A stretch of DNA of 64,000 bases from Nostoc sp. CHAB 5834. Lineage in GTDB: Bacteria > Cyanobacteriota > Cyanobacteriia > Cyanobacteriales > Nostocaceae. The notes under the pieces are model-generated. The model ran no database searches. It was not told the origin of the DNA and worked only from the letters and a program-made list of their open reading frames with translations. A program made the position numbers and the translations under genes. Positions 17,671 through 26,145 of this stretch are shown here, one piece after another (position 1 is the first letter of the stretch; each line of letters opens with the position of its first letter). Where the stretch lies: assembly GCA_020829485.1 (NCBI GenBank), contig JAIVFU010000004.1, positions 98,134-162,133 of the forward strand. Direction: 5' to 3'.

Positions 17671-19668
17671 ATGCTGATATTCTCAAATAATGAAGGAAAA
17701 TCAAGATTCAATAAACCTCTGTACGGTTTAACTGGTATTTACACTTTATCTGAAGGTGTAGCACTGCCATACGTTCTTTCTTTGGTTGATGTTAACCGAG
17801 CTATTGATGAGTTAAAAATAGCTGAACAAATCCCCGCTTCGTTAGATACCAAATGGTCTCTTAAAGAGCTTTTTCAGCGAGAAATTGATGAGAAGAGAGT
17901 AGAAGATGACATAGTTAAAGGTTATCTTTTAGATCCAAATAAGCTGAAGTTTTTTAATGCAATTACTATTGTATTAATGCCAAAGGACAGCGATGGTAAG
18001 ATTCAGAACGCTTTCGATGAGACTACAAACGTAACACCTCCCCCTATACCTTGGGATGGCACAGATCCTGATGACGAACAATGGAAGAATTTTCAAAGTG
18101 AGGTTGCGAACTTCGGGGGTGTTCAATTTGTTTCTACTGGAGTTTCTGCTCGGCTGCGTTGGGATGAAGATAGAGTATTAGCAGTAGCAGTAGATGGGCA
18201 ACATCGTCTTTGGGCGCTCCGTACCTTTCGTGAAGATCCCAGGTTTCGAGGTGGTACTCTTCGCACAATTGAGCAACAAACAAAAATACCAATTTTATTT
18301 ATCTTGCTTCATCCTAGTGCGGGCTTCAAGAATCTTCAGAGTGCTTCTGATTATTCAATCCGGGGAATCGCTCGTGAATTATTCACTGATTTGAATAAGA
18401 ATGCTAAGACTGTAGATAAGGCTAGAGAGCTTATTCTTGATGACAAAAGCATTAGCGCCCAATGCGTTAGAACTTTATTAACTGAGAGTACAGGGGAAGA
18501 TGCGAAAGATAAACTTCCTCTTTCTCTAGTACGCTGGCAAGACGACTCAAACCGATTTGATAGCTCCTACTACCTAAATTCACTAGTTCATTTAGATTTG
18601 CTGATTTCAGCTGCACTGGATCTGAAACCACCACGCGATCCAATGGAAAAGAAGCACGTACTAGATTTTATCGAAAGTATTGACTCTGCTCTTGGTACAG
18701 GTGAGGAAAAAGTTCAGTACGAGGGACGTACTCTTGAAGAATATTACATAGAAGACTATTGTGACGAAGATGGAAATCCTGTTACACCGTTTTCTCGAAT
18801 ACCAGAAAATTACCTTGGCTCTGCAATAGAAGGTTTTAAAGTTAACTTTCGTTCTTGGCTACTCAAACTTTTGCTGGAATTTAAGCCATATCGAAACCTG
18901 CTCCAGTATGCTCGTGAGCATGATTTGATTGAGGGTACTTTTGGTAGCTACCAAGCTCAGACGAGTAAACATAAAGGAATTATTCGAGAGCAAGAAATTG
19001 CTAAGGATAGTGATTGGAATAGCCGAGAGATACTCTCGCATCAAGTTGCTATTAATAGCATGAAAGATAATCAATGGGCTTTCAAAGCTATATTCCAGAA
19101 AGCTATAGTTCGTCTAGGCAGAATTGTGGAGTTTGATTATAAAGCCAAAGACACAAATTTAGGTAATATCGATGATGTATTGAGTTGTCTAGATAGATTA
19201 TATGACAAATGTATTTTAAAAGTAGATGCTAACCTGCCAGATTATCCTTTTCGTTTATGGACATTTATAGCAATAAACCAGGGTACTGACAAAATTAAAG
19301 TTGCGAAAACTGTAGAAGATAGAATATTTTCCTTATTGTGCTTGTGGTATTTTGGCTCTCGTAAAACAGAAATCGACGCTGCAAGAGGTTCTCAAATTTT
19401 ATCGCGGCGAAAACTACTCAATTTCTTTAGTGCAGATAAAAATAAAGCTGAGTGGGCAGGTTGCACAGATGCTTACAAGGCATTATATAAAGGTTTTGAT
19501 ACTGTTGCTTTTTATGGAAAAGAACATGAAAAAATGAACACTCAACAAAAAGAAGACATGATTAGAGATAGGTTTTCTGCTATACTCGCTATTGGTTTGC
19601 CAGAATTAAATACTCAATCTTCACTTCACCAAGCATCAGAACAAGAGGATGAAGTTGATTCTGAATAA
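17671..19668 (+). CDS. Second DGQHR-domain protein (DndB paralogue-like)
   Basis: A 665-residue protein with DGQHR at residues 175-179 (VAVDGQHRLWALRTFRED) and the following LFTDLNKNAKTVDKARELILDD segment that parallels DndB. It is about 130 residues longer than DndB and weakly similar outside the motif region, so it is a relative, not a duplicate. Proteins of this DGQHR type occur in phosphorothioation islands and other mobile contexts; no biochemical role is known to me. It follows the GIY-YIG gene by six bases, which suggests a stoichiometric pair. Confidence 0.8.
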   Translation: MLIFSNNEGKSRFNKPLYGLTGIYTLSEGVALPYVLSLVDVNRAIDELKIAEQIPASLDTKWSLKELFQREIDEKRVEDDIVKGYLLDPNKLKFFNAITIVLMPKDSDGKIQNAFDETTNVTPPPIPWDGTDPDDEQWKNFQSEVANFGGVQFVSTGVSARLRWDEDRVLAVAVDGQHRLWALRTFREDPRFRGGTLRTIEQQTKIPILFILLHPSAGFKNLQSASDYSIRGIARELFTDLNKNAKTVDKARELILDDKSISAQCVRTLLTESTGEDAKDKLPLSLVRWQDDSNRFDSSYYLNSLVHLDLLISAALDLKPPRDPMEKKHVLDFIESIDSALGTGEEKVQYEGRTLEEYYIEDYCDEDGNPVTPFSRIPENYLGSAIEGFKVNFRSWLLKLLLEFKPYRNLLQYAREHDLIEGTFGSYQAQTSKHKGIIREQEIAKDSDWNSREILSHQVAINSMKDNQWAFKAIFQKAIVRLGRIVEFDYKAKDTNLGNIDDVLSCLDRLYDKCILKVDANLPDYPFRLWTFIAINQGTDKIKVAKTVEDRIFSLLCLWYFGSRKTEIDAARGSQILSRRKLLNFFSADKNKAEWAGCTDAYKALYKGFDTVAFYGKEHEKMNTQQKEDMIRDRFSAILAIGLPELNTQSSLHQASEQEDEVDSE

Positions 19669-19720
19669 AAATATAAAGTCTATTAAAGTTAATTTTTATT
19701 AAGTTTTAATAGAGGGTAGT

Positions 19721-20182
19721 TCAAGATAGGAATTTGGTTAAATCAAATTCCTCATCTTGCTGCTCTGTATTCGTTTTTTCATAACTAAGAATTAATAAAA
19801 GTCGCTCTGAATAGTCTACTGCTCCGCGCAGTTCATTTTGTATAATCTCTAAACCACCATTAGCATACTCTTCAAAAATGTGAATACGTTGCTCGTCAGC
19901 TACATTATCATCACCTATAATCTTAATATTTTCTGTTTCGGTGATAGCCAACAAATTAATTAATAGAGTGAAGCTGCTAGTAAAATAATCTTGTCGCAGT
20001 GGGGATAAATCTTTAGAAATTACGTCTAAAGGAATGCGCTTTTTATTTTTAACGCCCAATGCTGCTGCAAACACCATAACTTCTACATAAGTTTGAAAAG
20101 GCCCAGTTGTGTCTTTTGATGCGACTAGAGATTTCACCAACTCAGCCTTATCTTTAGCAACCCTGATTCTGTTTGCAGCCAT
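19721..20182 (-). CDS. Dnd system-associated protein 4
   Basis: A 153-residue protein starting MAANRIRVAKDKAELVKSLV, followed by GPFQTYVEVMVFAAALGVKNKKRIPL and a C-terminal EEYANGGLEIIQNELRG segment. This matches my memory of the family named DNA phosphorothioation-associated protein 4. It is convergent with the DGQHR gene, 52 bases apart. Function is unknown; the family is defined by co-occurrence with dnd genes. Confidence 0.75.
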   Translation of the reverse strand: MAANRIRVAKDKAELVKSLVASKDTTGPFQTYVEVMVFAAALGVKNKKRIPLDVISKDLSPLRQDYFTSSFTLLINLLAITETENIKIIGDDNVADEQRIHIFEEYANGGLEIIQNELRGAVDYSERLLLILSYEKTNTEQQDEEFDLTKFLS

Positions 20183-20268
20183 TGTTTTAATATTTACATT
20201 GTTGCTATTTTAACCGAAAGCTAAAAGCGATGCCTACGGCTGGCTACGTCTACGCACGTTTTACCGCA

Positions 20269-20415
20269 TTATTTTATACTAGTGTGTGGGCGATCGCTAA
20301 ACAAATTATCCACTACCATAGTCCATCGTGGTACTGCGGGTTCAGCTTCAGCTACCTCACCACGTCGATACACTTGCGGTTCCTCAGGATTAGTAGCACC
20401 ATATTGCCCACTCTG
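20269..20415 (-). pseudogene. C-terminal remnant of a Uma2 family gene
   Basis: Immediately after the RelE stop, on the minus strand, the frame reads GQYGATNPEEPQVYRRGEVA and then VPRWTMVVDNLF, the usual end of Uma2/DUF820 proteins (a YRRGE...AVPxWxMxVDxLF pattern), and stops at 20269. The remaining three quarters of the gene are missing. It is the third Uma2-type sequence in the dnd island, besides the genes at 12742 and 20968. Confidence 0.65.
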
Positions 20416-20681
20416 CTAACTTTCATCTTTATAAATCTCGCTACGATGTCCTATTTTAATTACAGTCACTATTAAAACATCATTATCTATTTCATAAACA
20501 ACTCGATAATCTCCTACTCGAACACGATATGAATTATCACACCTTGTAATTTTTTTACCCCGTTTGGACGCGGTTCTATTGTCAACTCATTGACTTTAGT
20601 TTGTATGCGTTGTTGTACGTCTATAGGTAGTTTCCTAAATTGCTTTTTCGCACCCCTTGAAAATTTAACTTCGTAACTCAC
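20416..20681 (-). pseudogene. RelE/ParE-type toxin gene with a single-base frameshift
   Basis: A GTG at 20681, overlapping the antitoxin stop by four bases, begins VSYEVKFSRGAKKQFRKLP, followed by RPNGVKKLQG. The expected next residues, CDNSYRVRVGDYRVVYEIDN, are found in the next frame, so one base is missing near 20541. The second half runs to IKIGHRSEIYKDES at 20416. The coding pattern is otherwise intact, so the loss is recent or a sequencing error. RelE toxins cleave ribosome-bound mRNA. Confidence 0.8.
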
Positions 20682-20914
20682 GCAACATCCTTGTTGATTT
20701 CGTTTCTTATTTCGTTTTGAATTTCATCCCAAGATACAGTGCCATCAATGCGTATATCTTCCCTAGCTTCTTTAATGGCTTTTAAGTCTTCTTCATCGTC
20801 TAGATCATCGATTCTTTTTAAGAGTGCGTGAATTTCATTTAAAGTACTGTCATAAGCTTGATGTAGCAGTACGTTGATATCTTTAATTAACTGTTCTCTT
20901 TCATCTGCTGTCAT
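20678..20914 (-). CDS. Antitoxin-like protein paired with the RelE remnant
   Basis: A 78-residue acidic, helical protein beginning MTADEREQLIKDINVLLHQA. It overlaps the downstream RelE-type gene by four bases, the classic arrangement of antitoxin followed by toxin. The sequence fits no DNA-binding fold that I can name, so antitoxin identity rests on context. With the toxin frameshifted the module is probably silent. Confidence 0.6.
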   Translation of the reverse strand: MTADEREQLIKDINVLLHQAYDSTLNEIHALLKRIDDLDDEEDLKAIKEAREDIRIDGTVSWDEIQNEIRNEINKDVA

Positions 20915-20967
20915 TTTTAATCATTCGAGCGTGGGTTTACTTTTTCTGCCACTTTCTCTAGTTTCGC

Positions 20968-21543
20968 CTAAACTAAAGTTGAAAATTGAACATCCTCATA
21001 AACCAAAGAAATAGGAAAGTGAAAATCAACGCTAGTTAAATGAACTTCATCCCCTTCTTCATAAGGATGTAACTCCCAAATCCCTTTCTCATTTAGCCGA
21101 AAACAATCTAAACTGATTTTTTCAGCATCAATGAGGACATATTCTTGTAAAGTCTGGATACGGCGATACTGAATAAATTTACGGCCCCTGTCATAAGCTT
21201 CTGTACTAGGAGAAAGAACTTCAATAATTAAACAAGGATACTGAATAAATTTAATTGCTTGTTTGTCTTTCGGATGACAACTCACTACAACATCTGGGTA
21301 GTGAAATGGCCCTTTCTCCGATACGCCTACTTTTGCATCTGCTATGTTGACACGACACGCACCTCCCCGAAGGTGGCTTTTTAATGCCGAAGCCAAGTTG
21401 AAAGCTATATCATTATGGGGAATTGTACCCCCAGTCATAGCAAAGACTTCACCATTGATATATTCGTATTTAATATCCTGGTGTTCTTCCCATTCCAAGT
21501 ATTCCTGGGGAGTCAGATACTTTCCGTCTGGATTCGCAACCAT
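20968..21543 (-). CDS. Uma2 family endonuclease-like protein
   Basis: A 191-residue DUF820/Uma2 protein. Family marks are YLTPQEYLEWEEHQDIKYEYINGEVFAMTGG at the start, the PDVVVSC and PCLIIEVLSPSTEAYDRGRKFIQYR segments, and LQEYVLIDAEK. The acidic and EVL positions of the PD-(D/E)XK-like core are intact. It lies 11 bases downstream of the broken ATPase gene in the same direction, suggesting read-through transcription. The biological role of Uma2 proteins is not settled. Confidence 0.9.
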   Translation of the reverse strand: MVANPDGKYLTPQEYLEWEEHQDIKYEYINGEVFAMTGGTIPHNDIAFNLASALKSHLRGGACRVNIADAKVGVSEKGPFHYPDVVVSCHPKDKQAIKFIQYPCLIIEVLSPSTEAYDRGRKFIQYRRIQTLQEYVLIDAEKISLDCFRLNEKGIWELHPYEEGDEVHLTSVDFHFPISLVYEDVQFSTLV

Positions 21544-21554
21544 AACTTTATCCT

Positions 21555-23203
21555 CTAAACATTACGTTCAACCGCGATAATTTCAGTATACTCAAACTCA
21601 TTCGGACTTTGTTTCACTAAAGGATATCTTTCTCCACCCAACTCAATATAATCTTGTTCGCAATCTGGCTTAGATGAATAATACGTAAGCACATATTCTC
21701 TACCAATTCTCTCTGTCATTTCTGCTTCTACTTCACCCCGCCACTGAGTTTTAGTAACTAAAACAATCAACTGATTTGCTAATTGGGGAATTGTCTTAGC
21801 AATGTGTCGGCGCGAATTCTCATCCAAACTACCGAAGGGTGAATCCATCACAATTGGGAAAGTACTACTATCGGGAATCATCATCATTTTCCGCTTCTCA
21901 CTCCATTCCCGTACTTTGTCAATGATGCTGGCAATAAAGGATAAACTGAGAATTTGATTCTCGCCCGTGGATGCTGCAACTGGTGCTTCTATCCCTGTGG
22001 TATTTTCTACTAATGTCAGTGTTCTCTATCAACCTCTTCCCAAAATCCTATAGCTTGCTTATCAATTTCATCTACTTGAGCTATCATCCGAATTGCAGTT
22101 TCTTCCACCGCCGAGGAACCGGCTTTATTTAACCAAGTACTCACATGAGTATGAGAATGATTACCCGCGTGTAATTCTGCGCCACAAATACAGCGCTGAG
22201 AATTGAGTAAATCACTGACAAATTCCCGCGAAATTCCTGATGTTAACTCGCCTCTCTGTTTCAAATCATTGATAATTCCTCGAAATTGTGTTGTAGTCTC
22301 TGAGAGTAAAACGGTATAACCCCGTGCAGAAATAACTTTTTTTAGCGCTTCCTTAGTTTTTTTATATTCTTCTTGATTTGCCGCTTTCTGTGATTCTAAA
22401 TCTTGCCATCTTTCTTGCAATTCTTTAGCTGCACTAAGTTCTCGCAAACGGTTACTTGTCTCTTTTTTAAAAGTTTGTTGATATTCTAACTCTTCTTTAA
22501 TTTCAGTTTGCCGTTTGGTAATGCGCTCACGTTCGCGTTCTATCTTTTCTTGCTGTCGTAATAGTTGTTTAGTTTCAGAATCACCAATAGCTTTTAACTC
22601 ATTTTCTAGAGTTTTTTTAGCATCTCCCAAATGTCTGATGGAACGGTTGATTACTTCTACACCTAAGAAGATTTTTGTCGCTTCAGCAATTTCAGCTTTT
22701 TTATCAGAACGGACTATTTCTTCAATTCGTTCGCCGTCAAAGAAAAAATATTGATGTAAAGTAGCAGGTAAAATTTGATTAATTATATCGTCTGGTTGCT
22801 GAGTTGGTATATTCCATTTGCCATCATCTGCACCAATCCACATCGTTAATTGAGTTTTACCAGCATCAAAATCACTTTCGTTTTTATAACCCCGACTGGC
22901 GCGTTTAACTCGATAGCGTTTACCTTCATGTTCCCAGCCAATTTCTACCCAACATTCTACAGCTTGACCTTTTTGAGTTTCTGCGATCGCACGCTTATTA
23001 ACTAACTGTTCTATCGATGCAAATGCTGCACTAAACTTATCATACAATACCCACGTAAAGGCATTCAGCAAGCTAGTTTTTCCAGAGCCATTATTACCAT
23101 GAATAATCGTTGTGTTCTCAACATCTCCCCCAGCGATGATCATCTCTGGTGTCGTACCATAAAAGGAGCGAAAGTTGCATAGCTTGATTGAAGTCAGCTT
23201 CAT
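21555..23203 (-). pseudogene. Rad50/DndD-like AAA ATPase, broken by deletion and frameshift
   Basis: The N-terminal 395 codons (22016-23203) encode an SMC-type ATPase: MKLTSIKLCNFRSFYGTTPE, Walker A GNNGSGKTSLLNAF, an FFFDGERIEE segment, a coiled coil, and CICG, half of a Rad50-like zinc hook. The frame then stops at 22016. The C-terminal half resumes in another frame from about 22022 (LTLVENTTGIEAPVAASTGE, the signature region, then Walker B FPIVMDSPFGSLDENSRR) and ends at 21555. The coiled coil returning from the hook is missing, so an internal deletion of probably more than 100 codons joined the halves out of frame. The protein is unlikely to work. Confidence 0.75.
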
Positions 23204-23373
23204 CGCACCTCTTCCTTAATAATGTCCAAAATATTATCATTTATATGACTGTTAATCTTCTTATCTAGTCTGCCTTTTTCCAGCTTCCATACCCGCTCAA
23301 TAATTTGCCGTACCTCCGGTGGAGCGCTAGTTATTGGCTCCTGCACATCATCGATATTCGCATCTTGTGACAT
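23200..23373 (-). CDS. Small protein coupled to the Rad50-like ATPase
   Basis: A 57-residue frame from ATG at 23373, starting MSQDANIDDVQEPITSAPPE and containing VRQIIERVWKLEKGRLDKK. Its stop overlaps the ATG of the ATPase by four bases (ATGA), the arrangement of a translationally coupled pair. A small acidic or helical partner before a DndD-like ATPase is a recurring pattern in DNA modification islands. No function is known to me. Confidence 0.6.
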   Translation of the reverse strand: MSQDANIDDVQEPITSAPPEVRQIIERVWKLEKGRLDKKINSHINDNILDIIKEEVR

Positions 23374-23554
23374 CTTCGGTTTGGAAATATAGTTTTTCTA
23401 TATTTTAACTTTCTCTAGTACTGCATTTACCTCCGTAAAGCCACTGTTAGCGTTATCTTTAATTTTGCCAAAACTATTTTTTCAATTTTATAATTTTCTT
23501 TGAAAAAAGACTTTATTATTGAATTGTCTTCTGTTATTATTAATATTAACAATC

Positions 23555-23613
23555 TAGATCATAATGGGATGTAAGTGAAATTTTTAAAGCCACTTACATC
23601 CCATTATGATCTA
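23555..23613. repeat. Perfect 23-base inverted repeat
   Basis: Arms 23555-23577 and 23591-23613 pair over 23 bases without mismatch, around a 13-base loop. The arm includes CATAATGGGATGTAAGTG. It lies between the stop of the helicase gene (23701) and the start of the ATPase operon. No T-run follows on either strand, so a normal intrinsic terminator is unlikely; a transcript would still form a very strong hairpin. The flanking 200 bases are AT-rich with no gene. Confidence 0.8.
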
Positions 23614-23700
23614 ACTCATAATCTTATTATTTCATATTTAATGCTTCTTTTTTCAAAACTCGAAAAATTTTACAAAAAAATACAACTATATAGTTCATCA

Positions 23701-25179
23701 TCAAATATCTAATAAACCATAGCGCTTTTGTAAATCAAGTAACTTCATTCTTGCAACACCTGCATTATCAGCTAAATCAGCAAATTCTACAAAGCGCCGC
23801 AATTCCTTTTTCAAAAGATTACGCTCTACTTCTATAGTTTCTCTATCTAAATCTGGTGGTAAAACAATCATGTCAAATATAGTGGCGCGTTCCTTAGCCG
23901 GATGAGGACGTAAAACTCGCCCCCGTCGTTGAATGAATTGGCGAGGATTACCAGAACTTGATAAAATCACCGCAGTTTGAATTGCTGGAATATCCACACC
24001 TTCATCTAAACAACGAATTGCGACTAAACCTTGCAACTCTCCACTTTCAAATTGATGCCGTAAAATTTCCCTTTCTTGCAAAGTTGTTTGAGCCGTATAG
24101 GTACTTACCTTATAGCCTAAATCCACTCCCAGAATTTTAGCAACAGCTTTGAGTTGGCGTAGAGACGAACGTTGTCCCGCATCTTGGGAACCATCACTGC
24201 AATAAAAAAGTGTGTGACTAGTTTCGCGGCGAGTTGCCATTAAATCCCGCAAGGCAGTTAATTTATTTTCCGCCGCACCAATTAACCTTGCTCTTTGCAT
24301 CAACAACGGCTTTAAATCTTCATTGTCTTCAAAGCTTCCTGCTTGTCCATTTTCTCGATCTCTATATAGTAGCGATCGCCCAATTCTTTTAGTTAACTTT
24401 AAATAGGCAATACTTTCAGCTTCAGTTAACTCTACTAACACTGGATAATAGAGATAATGTACCAAAGCACCTTGAGCGATCGCATCCCTCAAAGTAAACT
24501 CTGGTTGCAGAACTGGGCCAAAATAATCAAATAAAGATTGCGTACCAAAATCATCAAAATATCTTTCTGGTGTGGCAGATAAAGCCAGTCTCAACCCAAC
24601 ACTACGGGGCAAACTTTCTTCTAACTTAGGTGCGCCTAAATTATGCGCCTCGTCCCCAATAATTAAAGTTTTGGCAGGAAAATATTTGAGTTGAGACTGA
24701 AAACCATCTCCAATTAAAGTAGAGTTCGTAGTGATTACCGTGACAAACCGTTGAGAACCAGAACGCAGATTATAAATTTGCGTAGAAAGTTGACTTTGCC
24801 AAGTGCGTAAATTCTCAAAAGCTAAAATGGGTTGCAAATTAAATTTTTCGCATTCTCGCGCCCATTGGGTAACGAGATGACGATAGGGACACACTACCAA
24901 CAGAACTTGTAAATTAATCTGTTGGTAGAGTTCACAAGCGATCGCTAGTGCAGTAATAGTTTTACCACTACCAGTAGCCATTTTCAGCGTCCCTCTGCCA
25001 TTGTTGGTAAACCAGCTAGCGATCGCTTCTCGCTGATATTGCCGCAATTGCAGAGACACAGGCATTCTTGGGCATCCTGGTAGTGGTTGCGTGTAATAAC
25101 TGCCCAAAATTTCCCTTGCAATTGGTAATTTCAACCGGAAAGTGGGCAGTTGCTGCACTGAATTTTTCGTCAGGTACAT
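23701..25179 (-). CDS. DEAD/DEAH helicase, Dnd system restriction enzyme-like
   Basis: A 492-residue superfamily 2 helicase: Walker A at 67-74 (MATGSGKT), DEAH box at 176-179 (IIGDEAHN), motif III LSATPE, and motif VI QFIQRRGRVLRPHP. The N-terminal RQYQREAIASWF is the Q-motif region. Length and position fit the family annotated as DNA phosphorothioation system restriction enzyme (TIGR dnd_restrict group), defined by linkage to dnd genes. No nuclease domain is obvious, so cutting may need a partner. A general DNA repair helicase of the XPB/RAD25 type is the alternative. Confidence 0.8.
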   Translation of the reverse strand: MYLTKNSVQQLPTFRLKLPIAREILGSYYTQPLPGCPRMPVSLQLRQYQREAIASWFTNNGRGTLKMATGSGKTITALAIACELYQQINLQVLLVVCPYRHLVTQWARECEKFNLQPILAFENLRTWQSQLSTQIYNLRSGSQRFVTVITTNSTLIGDGFQSQLKYFPAKTLIIGDEAHNLGAPKLEESLPRSVGLRLALSATPERYFDDFGTQSLFDYFGPVLQPEFTLRDAIAQGALVHYLYYPVLVELTEAESIAYLKLTKRIGRSLLYRDRENGQAGSFEDNEDLKPLLMQRARLIGAAENKLTALRDLMATRRETSHTLFYCSDGSQDAGQRSSLRQLKAVAKILGVDLGYKVSTYTAQTTLQEREILRHQFESGELQGLVAIRCLDEGVDIPAIQTAVILSSSGNPRQFIQRRGRVLRPHPAKERATIFDMIVLPPDLDRETIEVERNLLKKELRRFVEFADLADNAGVARMKLLDLQKRYGLLDI

Positions 25180-25218
25180 AAAATGTTAAGCACAAAGATG
25201 GTAACGAACCCTAATTAA

Positions 25219-25327
25219 TGGGCATTGGGCATTGGGCATTGGGTATTGGGCATTGGGCATTGGGCATTGGTTATCCCCCATGTCTCCCTATTCCCTATTC
25301 CCTATTCCCTACTCCCCACTCCCCATT
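25219..25327. repeat. GGGCATTG tandem repeats and CCCTATT repeats
   Basis: Six to seven tandem GGGCATTG units (about 25219-25270) are followed by CTATTCC heptamers to about 25310 and CTCCCCACT units. They are short tandem repeats of the Nostoc type between the helicase and lexA genes, with no support for a gene. Confidence 0.8.
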
Positions 25328-25329
25328 AC

Positions 25330-25935
25330 TCAGTTGTAACCCCGCCAAACACCAATGAGAGAACCTTGCACCTGTACTTGTTGAGCCATGACTTCAATGG
25401 GATTGTACTTAGGATTCGCTGGTTTGAGGATAACGCGATCGCCTTGGCGATAAAAACGTTTTAATGTTGTACCAAATCCATCAACTCTGGCGGCGACGAT
25501 AATACCATTTTTTAAATGATTTGGTTCTGCTACTGGACGCAGAAATACCACATCGCCATCAGTAATTAAATCTTCAATCATGCTATCGCCAGCTACGCGC
25601 AAAGCGTAAGTTTGGGGAGGTAAATCGAAATTAGAAAAGTCTAAATGATCTACAGCATCAGTAAACGGTTCTATTAAACCACCAGCAGCGATCGTGCCCA
25701 AAATTGGTACACCTTGCTTTACAGGACGCAAAATCCGAATCGTTCGTGCTTGGCCTTCAGTCCATTCAATATATCCTTTAGTCCGTAAATGTTCTAAACG
25801 GCTTTGAATTGGTGCTGGTGACTTCAAGTTCATCGCTTGCATCATTTGCCGAATTGAAGGCGAATGCTGGTGCGATCGGATGTATTCTGCCAACCATTCG
25901 TAAAGTTCTTGTTGAGCTTCTGTTAGACGTTCCAT
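25330..25935 (-). CDS. lexA: LexA repressor
   Basis: A 201-residue LexA. The winged helix-turn-helix domain is at residues 1-70, the Ala84-Gly85 self-cleavage site at TIAAGG, and the catalytic Ser118 (AGDSMIED) and Lys159 (TTLKRF) dyad is present. It therefore keeps RecA-stimulated autocleavage, which is not conserved in some unicellular cyanobacteria. A perfect match to the cyanobacterial LexA box stands 33 bases upstream of the start, indicating autoregulation. Confidence 0.97.
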   Translation of the reverse strand: MERLTEAQQELYEWLAEYIRSHQHSPSIRQMMQAMNLKSPAPIQSRLEHLRTKGYIEWTEGQARTIRILRPVKQGVPILGTIAAGGLIEPFTDAVDHLDFSNFDLPPQTYALRVAGDSMIEDLITDGDVVFLRPVAEPNHLKNGIIVAARVDGFGTTLKRFYRQGDRVILKPANPKYNPIEVMAQQVQVQGSLIGVWRGYN

Positions 25936-25967
25936 AAAGAAAGAGGGAAGTAATTATAAATGTCTCT

Positions 25968-25981
25968 AGAACATTAGTACT
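25968..25981 (-). promoter_or_regulatory. LexA box upstream of lexA
   Basis: On the minus strand the sequence AGTACTAATGTTCT matches the cyanobacterial consensus RGTACNNNDGTWCB at every position. It lies between lexA and its upstream region, so LexA is expected to repress its own gene. No such exact match was seen upstream of the nearby helicase gene. Confidence 0.85.
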
Positions 25982-26145
25982 ACAAAAAACTCCCCATAAC
26001 AAGAGAAAAGTAAAAATATGAAAGGTAAAAGCAAAATTATTTTCTTCTTTTTTGCCTTTTGACAAATAAGAATATTACAGGTTACAGATGAGAGGGTACA
26101 GGTTACAACCAAGAAAACTATACCCTATACCCTTTGCCCTATTCC

